A stretch of 64,000 nucleotides of DNA from a virus. The position numbers and the translations under genes were made by a program. Where the stretch lies: positions 1 through 64,000 of IMG/VR virus record IMGVR_UViG_3300035704_000001; one strand, 5' to 3'. A model generated the notes under the pieces. That model was not told the DNA's origin and searched no databases. It saw nothing but the letters and a program-made list of their open reading frames with translations. Shown piece after piece: positions 15,512 through 23,835 of the stretch (positions are counted from its first letter, which is position 1; each line of letters opens with the position of its first letter).

Positions 15512-16884
15512 ACAACAGCACAGCGGAGGCAGGCAGGAAGGGGTCCCGGTACCACGGACGGGGCGCAGGCACCGACTAGCCGCTGCACCTCCGCTTTGCT
15601 GGACAACTCAACAGCGGTACAGGTTCCGGGGAAGGGACTGGGAAAGACCGGGCCGTCAAGATCGGCCGGACACCTCCGCGTAAGTGCCCCCTGTAGAAGC
15701 GCTGACAACGGCGTGGGGGAGATACCCCTTCTCCGGGACCACCCTCCCGCCCCGGCGGGACTCTCAACGGTGAAGGGCACGGCGACCAGCCGGCCCGACG
15801 GGTACCGGGGAGCCTGCGGGGCACCTCGGCCGACCAGGCCGGGCGAAGCTGCCCGCCGGGGCGGGGGGACTTAGACTCCCGGCAGGGAGAGGCGGACGGC
15901 TCCGAAGGTGTAAATGAGTCGGCAGCATGCCCCGGAAGGGGCGGAGCGGGCAGGTACCCGAGGCATCGGCGGCGCCCCGCGCGGAGACCCCGCTTCCCTG
16001 CTGGACAGACTTCCAGGGCTACGTGCAAGCGCAGCTGCGGATCACCCGGTGCGAGCATCAACGCTCTGTTGCGCTCTGATAGCCGCCGGGCCGCACTCGC
16101 GGGCAGGGCACCTGGAGACCGAGCCACCCGGCCGGCCCTGGCGAACGCGTGAGCGAGCTTCGCGCCGCAACACCGCTACGGACCAGGGCGCGGGCCGGGT
16201 GGCCGGTACAAGACTTGCTGGCTGGCGGCATGACGTCCGCGAACCTTCAGCGCCGGAACCCGCTCCGCGGGGCCGGGAACGCGCAGACAGCGGAGACTGG
16301 GCAGGCCGCCGGACAACCCGGGGCACGGATCAGCCGCGGCGCATCGCGCCGAAGGAACCCGCCGGACCGGCGGCCCGCCCGAATAACTGCACAGCTGCCG
16401 CCACTTCGGGAGATCTCCCGGAGGTAGGCTCCCCGGCAACCCGGCCTGTTCGCCGGCCCCGGGAGCGTACCGGGCCTTGGCCGGCCTGGCGGAGGGTGGC
16501 GGGACACGAGCCGCGCCCCTGGGGGTCGGACTCCTTGGGCGGATGCCCCGCCACCCGAAGTAGCGGCAGCTGGCTACTGATAACTCAAGAGCTGGGCAGG
16601 GCGGCATGGTGCTTCGGGGAGAGCCCGGGGACGCCGGCCGGGCTCCGTTTCGTCTTCCGGAGCCCGGTGGGTCATGAAACAAACGTCCTGCTCTTTGGTG
16701 CGTTACAGACACCACGACCGGGCTGGGGTCCTCGCCCGCAGGCACGGGGCGGGGTAATAAGGATGAGGGCTGGGAGGGCGTCGCAATACCTGGCTCTGGC
16801 CGGCTGGCTAAACCAGGCAAACAGCGGCCCGGTACCGCGGGAGCACCGAACACTGACCGTACGATAACGCAGGGAAGGCATGAT
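15512..16884 (+). ncRNA. large structured noncoding RNA candidate (about 1.37 kb)
   Basis: Starts at an operator-promoter and runs to the GGQ-protein gene. Open frames inside lack G/C third-position bias and the phage start context. Helices visible by eye include 15522-15529 with 15588-15595; hairpin 15651-15667; 15745-15760; 15929-15942 with a GGAA (GNRA) loop; palindrome 16407-16420; 16441-16456; a perfect 10-bp stem 16494-16503 with 16547-16556 enclosing more structure; 16621-16645; and 16726-16750. A long-range pairing 15544-15553 with 16831-16842 could close the whole RNA. Size, complexity and phage setting recall the ornate large RNAs (GOLLD, ROOL), but identity is not established. It may be a free RNA, a giant 5' leader, or both. 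Confidence 0.7.
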
Positions 16885-17646
16885 ATGAGCGTCTGGTCAA
16901 CAGCTAACAGCTCACCGACCAAGGACCCGCGCGTGCGCGTCGGGCAGTGGGGCGCCGGCAACTGGCGCACCCTGGTGCGGGACGATGACGACTGGAACGA
17001 GACCGGCCCGCCGTATCCGAGCAAGGCCATCGCCCTGGGCCACGTCGATGACGTGCTGGCCGGCTACTTCGGCGAGCTGCCCAGCCGGGCCCTGCTGGCC
17101 GAGCGGATCGAGCAAGCCGTGGTCATCGCCCGTGATGCTTTCGACGCGGACAGCATCGCGCTTCCGCGGCATGTCATCGTGCGCATGGTCGAGGCGCTGA
17201 CGGGCAGCCGGGAGGCGCTTTACCTGCGCAAGCCGGCGGAGCTGCGCGAGGAAGACCTGGAGGTGTCCACGGTGCGGCCGGAAGCCATCCCGCACGGCAG
17301 CGGCGGCCAGACAGTCGGGCAGTTCGACTCCTACGTCCGCGTCATGCACAGGCCCACCGGCATCGTGGTCGAACGCGATTCCGAGCGCTCGCAGCTGATG
17401 AACAAGTCCGCCGCGCTGGACGAGCTGCGCCGCCAGCTGGTAAGTCAGCCGGCCTACCCGCTGATCACCGTCAGCGTGCTGGGCGACATGTTCGACCCGT
17501 ACGAGCTGCGTACCCGGGTAGCGGCGCAGCTGCGCGCGGGCAGCGTCGAGGAGATGCACGTGGGCCAGTTCACGGACGAGGCCGCGAGCGACGACTACGC
17601 CGCGGTGCTGGCCGTGGCCCGGCGCTGGGTCCGGGTGTACTCATGA
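16885..17646 (+). CDS. RF-1-domain (GGQ) release-factor-like protein
   Basis: 253 aa, ATG after CGCAGGGAAGGCATGAT. Residues 125-185 match the peptidyl-tRNA hydrolysis domain of class I release factors: G-S-GGQ (GGQ at 140-142), then VRVMHRPTGIVVERDSERSQ and the NKSAALDEL helix. The usual Asn after GGQxV is Gly here. No codon-recognition motif (PxT or SPF) is seen, and the 130-residue N-terminus is unfamiliar, so it may act like ArfB/YaeJ or PrfH proteins in ribosome rescue rather than normal termination. First gene after the structured RNA; overlaps the next gene by ATGA. Confidence 0.85.
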   Translation: MSVWSTANSSPTKDPRVRVGQWGAGNWRTLVRDDDDWNETGPPYPSKAIALGHVDDVLAGYFGELPSRALLAERIEQAVVIARDAFDADSIALPRHVIVRMVEALTGSREALYLRKPAELREEDLEVSTVRPEAIPHGSGGQTVGQFDSYVRVMHRPTGIVVERDSERSQLMNKSAALDELRRQLVSQPAYPLITVSVLGDMFDPYELRTRVAAQLRAGSVEEMHVGQFTDEAASDDYAAVLAVARRWVRVYS

Positions 17647-18089
17647 CCGACGCAATGCGCCGCGCGGCCCATCTCCGCATGGTTTTCCTGGCGAAAGACC
17701 ACTGGACCCTGACCCCGCTGGAGATCGCCGACCAGCAGACGTCGATGGCCGACGCGCGCATCGCGCTGAACCTGGCGTGCGGCGTGCCCGTCGAGATGAT
17801 CAGCTCCATGGGCTACGACAACACCGACGAGGCCTATGCCAGCGTGCGGGCCGGCTGGGTGCGTCACGTCGGGCAGTTCGGCCGCGAGCAGATGCCGCCG
17901 CCCTGGCTGCGCGATGACCTCGCCCGGGCGCACGGCCTGTGGATGGAGGCCCGGCCGGACCTGGCCGACGGCGACGACTGGCTGGCCGCCGGCACCGCCG
18001 CGCACCTGGCCGCGTGGCCGGACAAGTGCCCGCGGGTGCTGCGCGGCGGCTGCGGGATCTGCGACCCGGTGACCGAGGAGGACACGTGA
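17643..18089 (+). CDS. hypothetical protein (148 aa)
   Basis: ATGA overlap with the GGQ gene. Helical, with a C-terminal Cys pair (GGCGIC). No family recognised; position suggests coexpression with the GGQ protein. Confidence 0.8.
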   Translation: MTDAMRRAAHLRMVFLAKDHWTLTPLEIADQQTSMADARIALNLACGVPVEMISSMGYDNTDEAYASVRAGWVRHVGQFGREQMPPPWLRDDLARAHGLWMEARPDLADGDDWLAAGTAAHLAAWPDKCPRVLRGGCGICDPVTEEDT

Positions 18090-18526
18090 AAGTGAACGGC
18101 AAGTCAATGCCGGCGCTGCTGTGGGCTCCGTATCAGGAGTTCGGCGCCCCGGACCCGTCGGAAGAGACGTCCAGGGCCCCGGCCGGGCCGGTCACCATCG
18201 GAGCGACCGGCTACCGGGACGATGACGTCATCGTCTACTGGAGCCCGGCTGAGGCGGCCGTGCGCGACGGACTGAGCCAGGCGCCCGGGCAGGTGAACCC
18301 GGCGCTGCTGATCCAGCGGGCCCGGGTGCTCGGCATCGAGCTGGCCCGCGGCAACGTGCTGAAGGTGCGCGGGGCCGGGCACGCCGGGCGCCTCGCCCTG
18401 ACCGTCACCGACCTGACCGTGGACCCGGACGGCTGCCCCGTGCTGCACGTCTCGCCGGCTACTGCCGGGCAGGTGACGGCGCGCGAGGACGAGGCCCGCC
18501 GTGCCGGCGGGCCGGTGCCGCCGTGA
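18086..18526 (+). CDS. hypothetical protein (146 aa)
   Basis: GTGA overlap start. Mixed alpha/beta, no motif recognised. Confidence 0.8.
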   Translation: MKVNGKSMPALLWAPYQEFGAPDPSEETSRAPAGPVTIGATGYRDDDVIVYWSPAEAAVRDGLSQAPGQVNPALLIQRARVLGIELARGNVLKVRGAGHAGRLALTVTDLTVDPDGCPVLHVSPATAGQVTAREDEARRAGGPVPP

Positions 18527-18789
18527 GGGAGCGCATCCGGGCCCGGCTGGCCCGGCACGAGAACCTGTTCGCGCTGCTGTGGTTCGCGCACCTGGTGCGC
18601 AACGAGGACCCGGGGGAGGACCGGCCGGGATGGCTGCGCCGTTCCTGGGTCCGGTGGCAGGCCCGGCGCGCGGTGCGCAGCGACCCCGCTAACTCGGGTA
18701 CGGCCGCGGTGTTCATCCTGGGCGGGACCGGCATCATCCTGCTCATCTTGTGCATGGTCGTGGCCGTCGCATTCCTGTTCAATCCATGA
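18523..18789 (+). CDS. C-terminally membrane-anchored protein (88 aa)
   Basis: GTGA overlap start. A basic, Trp-containing N-terminal 58 residues are followed by one hydrophobic helix (about 63-86, AVFILGGTGIILLILCMVVA), a tail-anchored layout with the soluble part inside. Confidence 0.75.
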   Translation: MRERIRARLARHENLFALLWFAHLVRNEDPGEDRPGWLRRSWVRWQARRAVRSDPANSGTAAVFILGGTGIILLILCMVVAVAFLFNP

Positions 18790-19649
18790 GCCAGCCGGCC
18801 AGCTGCCCCAACGCACACGCCCCGAAGTTCTACCTGGGCACGCACAAGCCGCACTGGCTCTGGACCCCGGGCATGGGCGAGACCGGGCTGACCGAGGACA
18901 TCCCGCTGTTCGTCAGCTACCGCCGTCTGCTGGACAAGGCCACCTGGAAGCCGGCCGTGCGGGACTGGGCGCTGGACTCCGGCGGGTTCTCCGAGCTGGT
19001 GCGCAACCCGCGGTGGACGACCGGGCCACGCGAGTACTGCGAGGCCGTGGCCCGCGCGCAGCGCGAGATCGGCCGGATGGCCTGGGCCGCGCCGCAGGAC
19101 TACATGTGCGAGCCGGGGATGATCTCCGGCGGCCAGGTCGGCAAGGTGACCGCGGTGGGCACCGGTCTCTCGGTGGGGATACACCAGCACCTCACCATGA
19201 TGAATTACGTCACGCTGGTCAACCTGTGGCCGGAGTACAGCGACGCGCCGTGCCCGTTCATCCCGGTATTGCAGGGCTGGGCGCTGCACGAGTACATCCG
19301 CTGCGCCGAGCTGTACCGGGCGGCCGGCATCGACCTCACCCAGCTCCCGGTGGTGGGGCTCGGCTCGGTGTGCCGGCGGCAGGATACGTTCCGGATCGGC
19401 TACATCGCCGGCTATTTCGCCGAGAACGGGATCAGGCTGCACGGCTTCGGCGTCAAGGTCGAGGGCCTGGAGCTGTACGGCAGGCACCTGGCCAGCTGTG
19501 ACAGCGCGTCGTGGTCATACGATGCTTACCGGCTGGGCCGGCCGGCGTTCGGCGGGTGCACTCACCAGACCTGCTCCAACTGCCCGCGGTACGCCGCGCA
19601 GTGGTACCGGGACCACGCGCCGCGCGAGGCCCTGGGCCTAGCCTCTTGA
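18786..19649 (+). CDS. dpdA: DpdA-like 7-deazaguanine DNA transglycosylase
   Basis: 287 aa, ATGA overlap start. It resembles the tRNA-guanine transglycosylase fold used by phage DpdA proteins: DSGGF at 64-68 (catalytic Asp), a PVLQGW element (160-165), GLGSV (191-195), a second Asp in SCDSASW (D239), and a Cys cluster C258/C263/C266 in the zinc-site position. Known DpdA enzymes exchange guanine in DNA for a preQ0-type base, protecting phage DNA from restriction. No preQ0 synthesis genes are in this window, so the base would come from the host or from genes elsewhere. The TGA stop lies in the next -35 box. Confidence 0.75.
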   Translation: MSQPASCPNAHAPKFYLGTHKPHWLWTPGMGETGLTEDIPLFVSYRRLLDKATWKPAVRDWALDSGGFSELVRNPRWTTGPREYCEAVARAQREIGRMAWAAPQDYMCEPGMISGGQVGKVTAVGTGLSVGIHQHLTMMNYVTLVNLWPEYSDAPCPFIPVLQGWALHEYIRCAELYRAAGIDLTQLPVVGLGSVCRRQDTFRIGYIAGYFAENGIRLHGFGVKVEGLELYGRHLASCDSASWSYDAYRLGRPAFGGCTHQTCSNCPRYAAQWYRDHAPREALGLAS

Positions 19650-19674
19650 CACAAGTCAGGTGACCCGGTAACGT
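19646..19674 (+). promoter_or_regulatory. TGAC-N4-GTCA operator-promoter
   Basis: TTGACACAAGTCAGGT, 17-nt spacer, -10 TAACGT, overlapping the dpdA stop codon. A small inverted repeat GTTGC/GCAAC sits at the transcript start. Confidence 0.9.
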
Positions 19675-19711
19675 TGCAGTCATAAGCAACCCCCACTGAA
19701 CAGGGCAGGCC

Positions 19712-20272
19712 ATGGACGAGAAGACCACCACCCGCCGGGTCACCGCCGGCGACTACGACGTCACCACGCACGTGCAGTACAGCCTGGTCGAGGGCGAGCA
19801 CATGGTGCGCCTCAACCCGGACGCCGAGCGGCTGCCGACGCCCCCGTGCCCCGACCTCACGGCCGCCAGGGCCCGGGAGCTGGCCCGCAACCTGAACGCT
19901 GGCGCGGACGACGCCGACCGGCGCAACGGCATCGTGCCCGAGCGGTGCGACGTCCACGGCGGCCGGTCGCTGGCCGCGTGCGACCACCCGGCCGTGCCGG
20001 CCGCCGTGGCCGAGGCCGTCCGGCAGTTCCTGGACGAGCAGCTGGGCCGGGACGACATGACCCTGGCCGAGATCGCGGCCGAGGCCGTGGCCATCGCGAC
20101 CGGCGCCAGCACGTTCGAGCCGCCGCGGATCAGCCTCGCGCACCTGGAAGCCGGCTGCCCGGTCTGCGGTACCGAGGCGTGGGGCTTCACGAACAGCCGC
20201 GACGAGGACGAGGCCCGGGGCCCGGCGCGCTGTGACAACGGTCACGAGTGGACCGTCGTACCCGAGCGGTGA
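19712..20272 (+). CDS. hypothetical protein with C-terminal zinc ribbon (186 aa)
   Basis: ATG after CAGGGCAGGCC. Residues 1-45 start with TTRRVTAGDYDV, similar to the TAGR start at 20904; the C-terminus has CPVCG and a later C-x-N-G-H, a zinc-ribbon layout. Function unknown. Confidence 0.8.
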   Translation: MDEKTTTRRVTAGDYDVTTHVQYSLVEGEHMVRLNPDAERLPTPPCPDLTAARARELARNLNAGADDADRRNGIVPERCDVHGGRSLAACDHPAVPAAVAEAVRQFLDEQLGRDDMTLAEIAAEAVAIATGASTFEPPRISLAHLEAGCPVCGTEAWGFTNSRDEDEARGPARCDNGHEWTVVPER

Positions 20273-20541
20273 AGATCTCCGAGCGGCTGATCGAGCGCCT
20301 GCGCCAGGACGGGCAGGCGCTCCCGCCGTGCACCGAGCTGCGCCGCACGAACCGCAATCACCAGACCGACATCGGGGCCTGGTCGTGGCTCGCGTGCTGC
20401 CCCCGCGGCTGCCACGGGGACCTGCACGTGGGCTCGCACTGGCCGATGCGCGTCCTGCTGGCCGCGCCCGCCCTGACCTACCAGACCCTTGGCTGCGGCG
20501 ACATCTGCGTCGACCCGGTCACCGACCAGCCGGAGGGCTGA
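20269..20541 (+). CDS. Cys-rich hypothetical protein (90 aa)
   Basis: GTGA overlap start. Contains CCPRGC with nearby His, possible metal site. Unknown. Confidence 0.75.
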   Translation: MKISERLIERLRQDGQALPPCTELRRTNRNHQTDIGAWSWLACCPRGCHGDLHVGSHWPMRVLLAAPALTYQTLGCGDICVDPVTDQPEG

Positions 20542-20544
20542 GCC

Positions 20545-20835
20545 ATGGCCTACGAGGAATGGCAGTACGAGCACAAGGCGGACGGCTCGCTGTGCCGCAA
20601 CTGGTACGGCCGGCCCATCGTGAGCGCCGAGCACTTCGAGGGACGGCACGAGACGGCCATGGTGCCGGCGTCGGGCGGCAACCCGCCGGTCTGCGCGTGC
20701 GGGTGGACCCGTGAGCCGCGCTATGCGGAAGACGTGATCGAGCTGTACCAGCACCAGCTGGCCCAGGCCCCGGAGTTCCGGCCGCTGTGGATGCTGGAGC
20801 ACGGCGGCCTCTGGAAGCCATCCCCGTCTAGCTAG
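20545..20835 (+). CDS. hypothetical protein (96 aa)
   Basis: ATG three bases after the previous stop. Central Cys-x-Cys (VCACGW) and a helical C-terminus. Unknown. Confidence 0.75.
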   Translation: MAYEEWQYEHKADGSLCRNWYGRPIVSAEHFEGRHETAMVPASGGNPPVCACGWTREPRYAEDVIELYQHQLAQAPEFRPLWMLEHGGLWKPSPSS

Positions 20836-20864
20836 TTGACACAAGTCAGGTGGATTGCTACTGT
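20836..20864 (+). promoter_or_regulatory. TGAC-N4-GTCA operator-promoter
   Basis: TTGACACAAGTCAGGT directly after the TAG stop, 17-nt spacer, -10 TACTGT. Confidence 0.9.
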
Positions 20865-20880
20865 GGCGGTAGCAGTCCAC
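20850..20880 (+). repeat. inverted repeat across the promoter start region
   Basis: GTGGATTGCTAC and GTAGCAGTCCAC, 12-bp arms with one G-T pair, 7-nt spacer, spanning the -10 box and start point. Could be a second operator or a 5' RNA hairpin. Confidence 0.75.
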
Positions 20881-20903
20881 CACTACATCAGGGCAGGCAG
20901 AAC

Positions 20904-21605
20904 ATGAACACCAAAGACATCAAGCGCCGGGTCACCGCCGGCCGTACCGCCAGCCAGCTGGAGCGCGAGCCCGCGCAGCTGGCCCTGGCCGAGATCGGCG
21001 GCACCCTGTGGGCGTCGAACCGTTACTGGGTCACCCCGGCCGCGCGGGTGACCGCGCTGCTGACCGAGTACAATCTGCCCGCCGACCCGGGCCTGTTCGT
21101 GGTCAACGGCACCGTCCGGGTGCATCCCGACGGGGTGAACGTCGAGGCGATGACCGCTAAGACGGCCGCCATCCTGGACCTGGCCAAGTACACCGTTCCA
21201 GCTGCCCCGGTGCTGCTGGGCGGGCACGCGGCGCACGTGCCGTTCGGCAAGGACTGGCGCGCTGTCTACCTGACCGCCAGCGGCGACCACCTCGGCCTGC
21301 CCGCTGACGACCTGGCCTGGCTGAGGGACACCGGCTACACCGGCTACGGCCAGGCCATGGCCGAGCTGATCGGCCTGGACACCCGCGGCGAGCAGCCCGA
21401 GCGCCTGGGCGAGGTCCGGGTGCTGGCCAAGCCCAAGACTGACACGCACACCCCGGTGCTGCTCGCGGCTGATGCCATCCGCACCGTCAAGCCGGCCTGC
21501 TACGGCCCCGGGGACGACGGCCCGCAGACCTACCACGCGGCCGAGACCGAGAACCTGGGCCCGCGCGTGCTCGGCTGCCTGATGGCCGCCAAGCTGGGCG
21601 GCTGA
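20904..21605 (+). CDS. hypothetical protein (233 aa)
   Basis: ATG after CAGGGCAGGCAGAAC. Begins TKDIKRRVTAGRTASQLERE; contains several beta strands and a Gly/Tyr loop (DTGYTGYGQAMAEL). No family recognised. First of four genes ending at the hairpin at 22838. Confidence 0.8.
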   Translation: MNTKDIKRRVTAGRTASQLEREPAQLALAEIGGTLWASNRYWVTPAARVTALLTEYNLPADPGLFVVNGTVRVHPDGVNVEAMTAKTAAILDLAKYTVPAAPVLLGGHAAHVPFGKDWRAVYLTASGDHLGLPADDLAWLRDTGYTGYGQAMAELIGLDTRGEQPERLGEVRVLAKPKTDTHTPVLLAADAIRTVKPACYGPGDDGPQTYHAAETENLGPRVLGCLMAAKLGG

Positions 21606-21606
21606 C

Positions 21607-21924
21607 ATGCCCGGCACCGACCGCGACGCCCTGGTGCGCGACCTGGCCATGGTGCTGCGCGGCGCGCTGCACCCGGATGCGAAGGTCGGGCCGGCGCCGC
21701 GCCTGGCCGCCCGCCGGCTGCGGGACGCGCTGGGCATCACCGAGGATGCGCGCACCGAGGACGTGGCCGGCACCCTGTGCGACGCGCTGTTCCCAGTCGA
21801 GCTGGGCGAACCTGGCGAGCTGGCGGAAGACAGCGAAGATGACCTAGACCGGGCGCTGCACCAGGCCGCGCAGGCCGACGGGGCCAGCGCTGAGGCCGAC
21901 GCACACGAGCTGTTCGGAGGATAA
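21607..21924 (+). CDS. acidic helical protein (105 aa)
   Basis: ATG one base after the previous stop. Strongly acidic second half (ELGEPGELAEDSEDDLDR). Unknown. Confidence 0.75.
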   Translation: MPGTDRDALVRDLAMVLRGALHPDAKVGPAPRLAARRLRDALGITEDARTEDVAGTLCDALFPVELGEPGELAEDSEDDLDRALHQAAQADGASAEADAHELFGG

Positions 21925-21928
21925 GAAC

Positions 21929-22336
21929 ATGGCAACTGTCACGGGCAAGCGTGTCAGCGAGCGCGGGCGGGTCACCGGATCGGCGGACCTGTCCGTCGAG
22001 CGCGACGGCGACACCGTGCACGTCAAGCTGGGGCTCACCTTCGTCCAGGTGCCCGCGGAGGCGTGGGCCGAGCTGGTCCGCCCGACGCTGGAGGAGCCTA
22101 AGCCGCACGGCATGTACGGCGGGTACACCACCGACCAGCTCAAAGCCGCGTGGGAGATGGTGAGGCCGCCGGGCAACTGGAAGGGCCCCATTGACTCCAC
22201 CGTGCCGGCCGATGCCGACCTGGATGCCATCGCCGCGGCGTGCGCGTTCTTCGCGGGCAGCCCGGTCGACATCGTCAAGACCGAGCGCGGGCACCGGGTC
22301 ACCGGGCCCGGCTACTACGTCTGCATCGGGAGCTGA
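21929..22336 (+). CDS. hypothetical protein (135 aa)
   Basis: ATG after GAGGATAAGAAC. Beta-rich N-terminus (VTGSADLSVERDGDTVHVKL). Unknown. Confidence 0.8.
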   Translation: MATVTGKRVSERGRVTGSADLSVERDGDTVHVKLGLTFVQVPAEAWAELVRPTLEEPKPHGMYGGYTTDQLKAAWEMVRPPGNWKGPIDSTVPADADLDAIAAACAFFAGSPVDIVKTERGHRVTGPGYYVCIGS

Positions 22337-22339
22337 ACC

Positions 22340-22825
22340 ATGACCGTACAGCCGACACTGGAGCACCGCCGCGCGGGCACTGACGGCCCGTGGGAGCGGC
22401 TGGACCCGGCCAGGCGCGAGCAGTGGCAGTGGGACGACGCGCCCGACTGGCTGGCCGCTGAGGCACTGTGGCTGATGGGCGAGGGCGACGAGGTGCGCCT
22501 GGTCACCACGGACATCGCCGGCTGCCCGCATCCGGAGCACTTCGGCGACTACACCGAGGCCGGGTGCCTGAGCCTCAACCCGCCCGGGGACAACCCGGCC
22601 GTGCCTGAGGGCGCGACGCATTACGACAAGCCCGTCGAGGGCGCCGGCCAGCCCAACGATCCTGGCACCGGCGCCTACGTGCACCGGGGGGAGGTGAACG
22701 GCATGGCATGGACCAACAAGGAGGTCGCGGCCTACGGCAACGTGGTCGCGGACAACAAGGCGGCCGGTTCGAACAGTCCCACCCCGCAGGAGTGGAAAGA
22801 CCAGCAGGCTGACCGCAAGGAATAG
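22340..22825 (+). CDS. hypothetical protein (161 aa)
   Basis: ATG three bases after the previous stop. Trp-rich start, Gly/Asn/Pro-rich middle, and polar C-terminus; partly disordered. Unknown. Confidence 0.75.
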   Translation: MTVQPTLEHRRAGTDGPWERLDPARREQWQWDDAPDWLAAEALWLMGEGDEVRLVTTDIAGCPHPEHFGDYTEAGCLSLNPPGDNPAVPEGATHYDKPVEGAGQPNDPGTGAYVHRGEVNGMAWTNKEVAAYGNVVADNKAAGSNSPTPQEWKDQQADRKE

Positions 22826-22837
22826 CTGACCGTGAGG

Positions 22838-22857
22838 GGCCCGGCTCCGGCCGGGCC
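22838..22857 (+). terminator. intrinsic terminator hairpin
   Basis: GGCCCGG / CCGGGCC with 6-nt loop followed by TT, between the 22825 stop and the next promoter. Confidence 0.7.
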
Positions 22858-22868
22858 TTCGCCATGAC

Positions 22869-22897
22869 TTGACACAAGTCAGGTGACCGCATAGCCT
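22869..22897 (+). promoter_or_regulatory. TGAC-N4-GTCA operator-promoter
   Basis: TTGACACAAGTCAGGT, 17-nt spacer, -10 TAGCCT. Confidence 0.9.
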
Positions 22898-22932
22898 GGG
22901 GGCAGGTAAGCGACTACAGGGAAGGCACGACA

Positions 22933-23835
22933 TTGGACCTGGAAGAATTCACGCAGCTGGTCAAGTTCACCGCGCGCTGCCTCACCGGACAGGGCAAGGG
23001 CGAATGGACCGTGACCGAGATCGACGGCGACCACAGCTGGCCGCAGGCCCTGCTGTCCGGCCCTGACCACGCGCAGCTCAAGATCAAATTCGGGTGGAGA
23101 GCCGAGGGCAAGGTCACCGTCTACGGCATGATGCCGAGCAAGTACGGCCACGACCGCTACGAGTACAGCAAGCACGCCAACGTGGCGCCCCAGCGCGGCG
23201 GCAAGGCCATCGCAGGCGAGACCCGCCGGCGCGTGCTGGACGCGGGCTACCTGGACGAGCTGCCGGGCAAGTGGGCCGAGTGGCAGACCGAGCAGGCCGA
23301 GGCGGACATGCGGGCCGGCATCATGGCCCGCGCGGCCGGGCTGTTCGGGCTGGAGGCTCCCGGGGACGCGCCGCTGAACCTCTCGCGGTTCCTGCCCAAC
23401 AAGCGCGGGCAGGTCGAGCTGACCAGCTACGGGCCGCCTACGATGTCCATCGAGCTGCACGGCCTGGACCCCGAGACGGGGCTGCGCATGCTTCAGGTGC
23501 TGTCCGCCTCGTCCATGGTGAGCACATCCTGCTGCTACGCCTACGGGCCGATGCACCACCCCAGCCTGACCGTGACCGGCTGCTTGCACGCCGGCTGCGA
23601 CCACGCCGACGAACGCGGCGAGCTGGGCAGCCGCGAGGCCGTGCTGCAATACCTGGTCAAGTCGCACAGCGTGCCCGAGTCCGTGGCCGACGCCAAGCTG
23701 ACCGAGGCCCGGGCCAGCCGCTACGAGGTGGCCGAGGTGGAGGACGGGGACCGCACCGTGGCCGTCCTCCACTGGAACAACCAGGGCCTGGGCGAATACA
23801 CGGTGGAGATCCCCCGGAAGGACGCGACGTCATGA
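22933..23835 (+). CDS. hypothetical protein (300 aa)
   Basis: TTG start chosen because it follows CAGGGAAGGCACGACA. N-terminal alpha/beta part, then a helical part, and a Cys/His-containing centre (STSCCYAYGPMHHP, CLHAGCDH) that may bind metal. No known family. First of three coupled genes. Confidence 0.8.
   Translation: MDLEEFTQLVKFTARCLTGQGKGEWTVTEIDGDHSWPQALLSGPDHAQLKIKFGWRAEGKVTVYGMMPSKYGHDRYEYSKHANVAPQRGGKAIAGETRRRVLDAGYLDELPGKWAEWQTEQAEADMRAGIMARAAGLFGLEAPGDAPLNLSRFLPNKRGQVELTSYGPPTMSIELHGLDPETGLRMLQVLSASSMVSTSCCYAYGPMHHPSLTVTGCLHAGCDHADERGELGSREAVLQYLVKSHSVPESVADAKLTEARASRYEVAEVEDGDRTVAVLHWNNQGLGEYTVEIPRKDATS

Noticed and set aside
15914-16867. Open frame of 317 codons inside the structured RNA region
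   Set aside because: No ribosome site, low G/C third-position bias, low-complexity composition, and it reads through several strong hairpins. Treated as chance openness of GC-rich DNA.
22755-22790. GGTTCGAACAGTCC resembling a tRNA T-loop
   Set aside because: Within a well-supported gene, and no acceptor or anticodon arms can be formed. No tRNA was found in the window.
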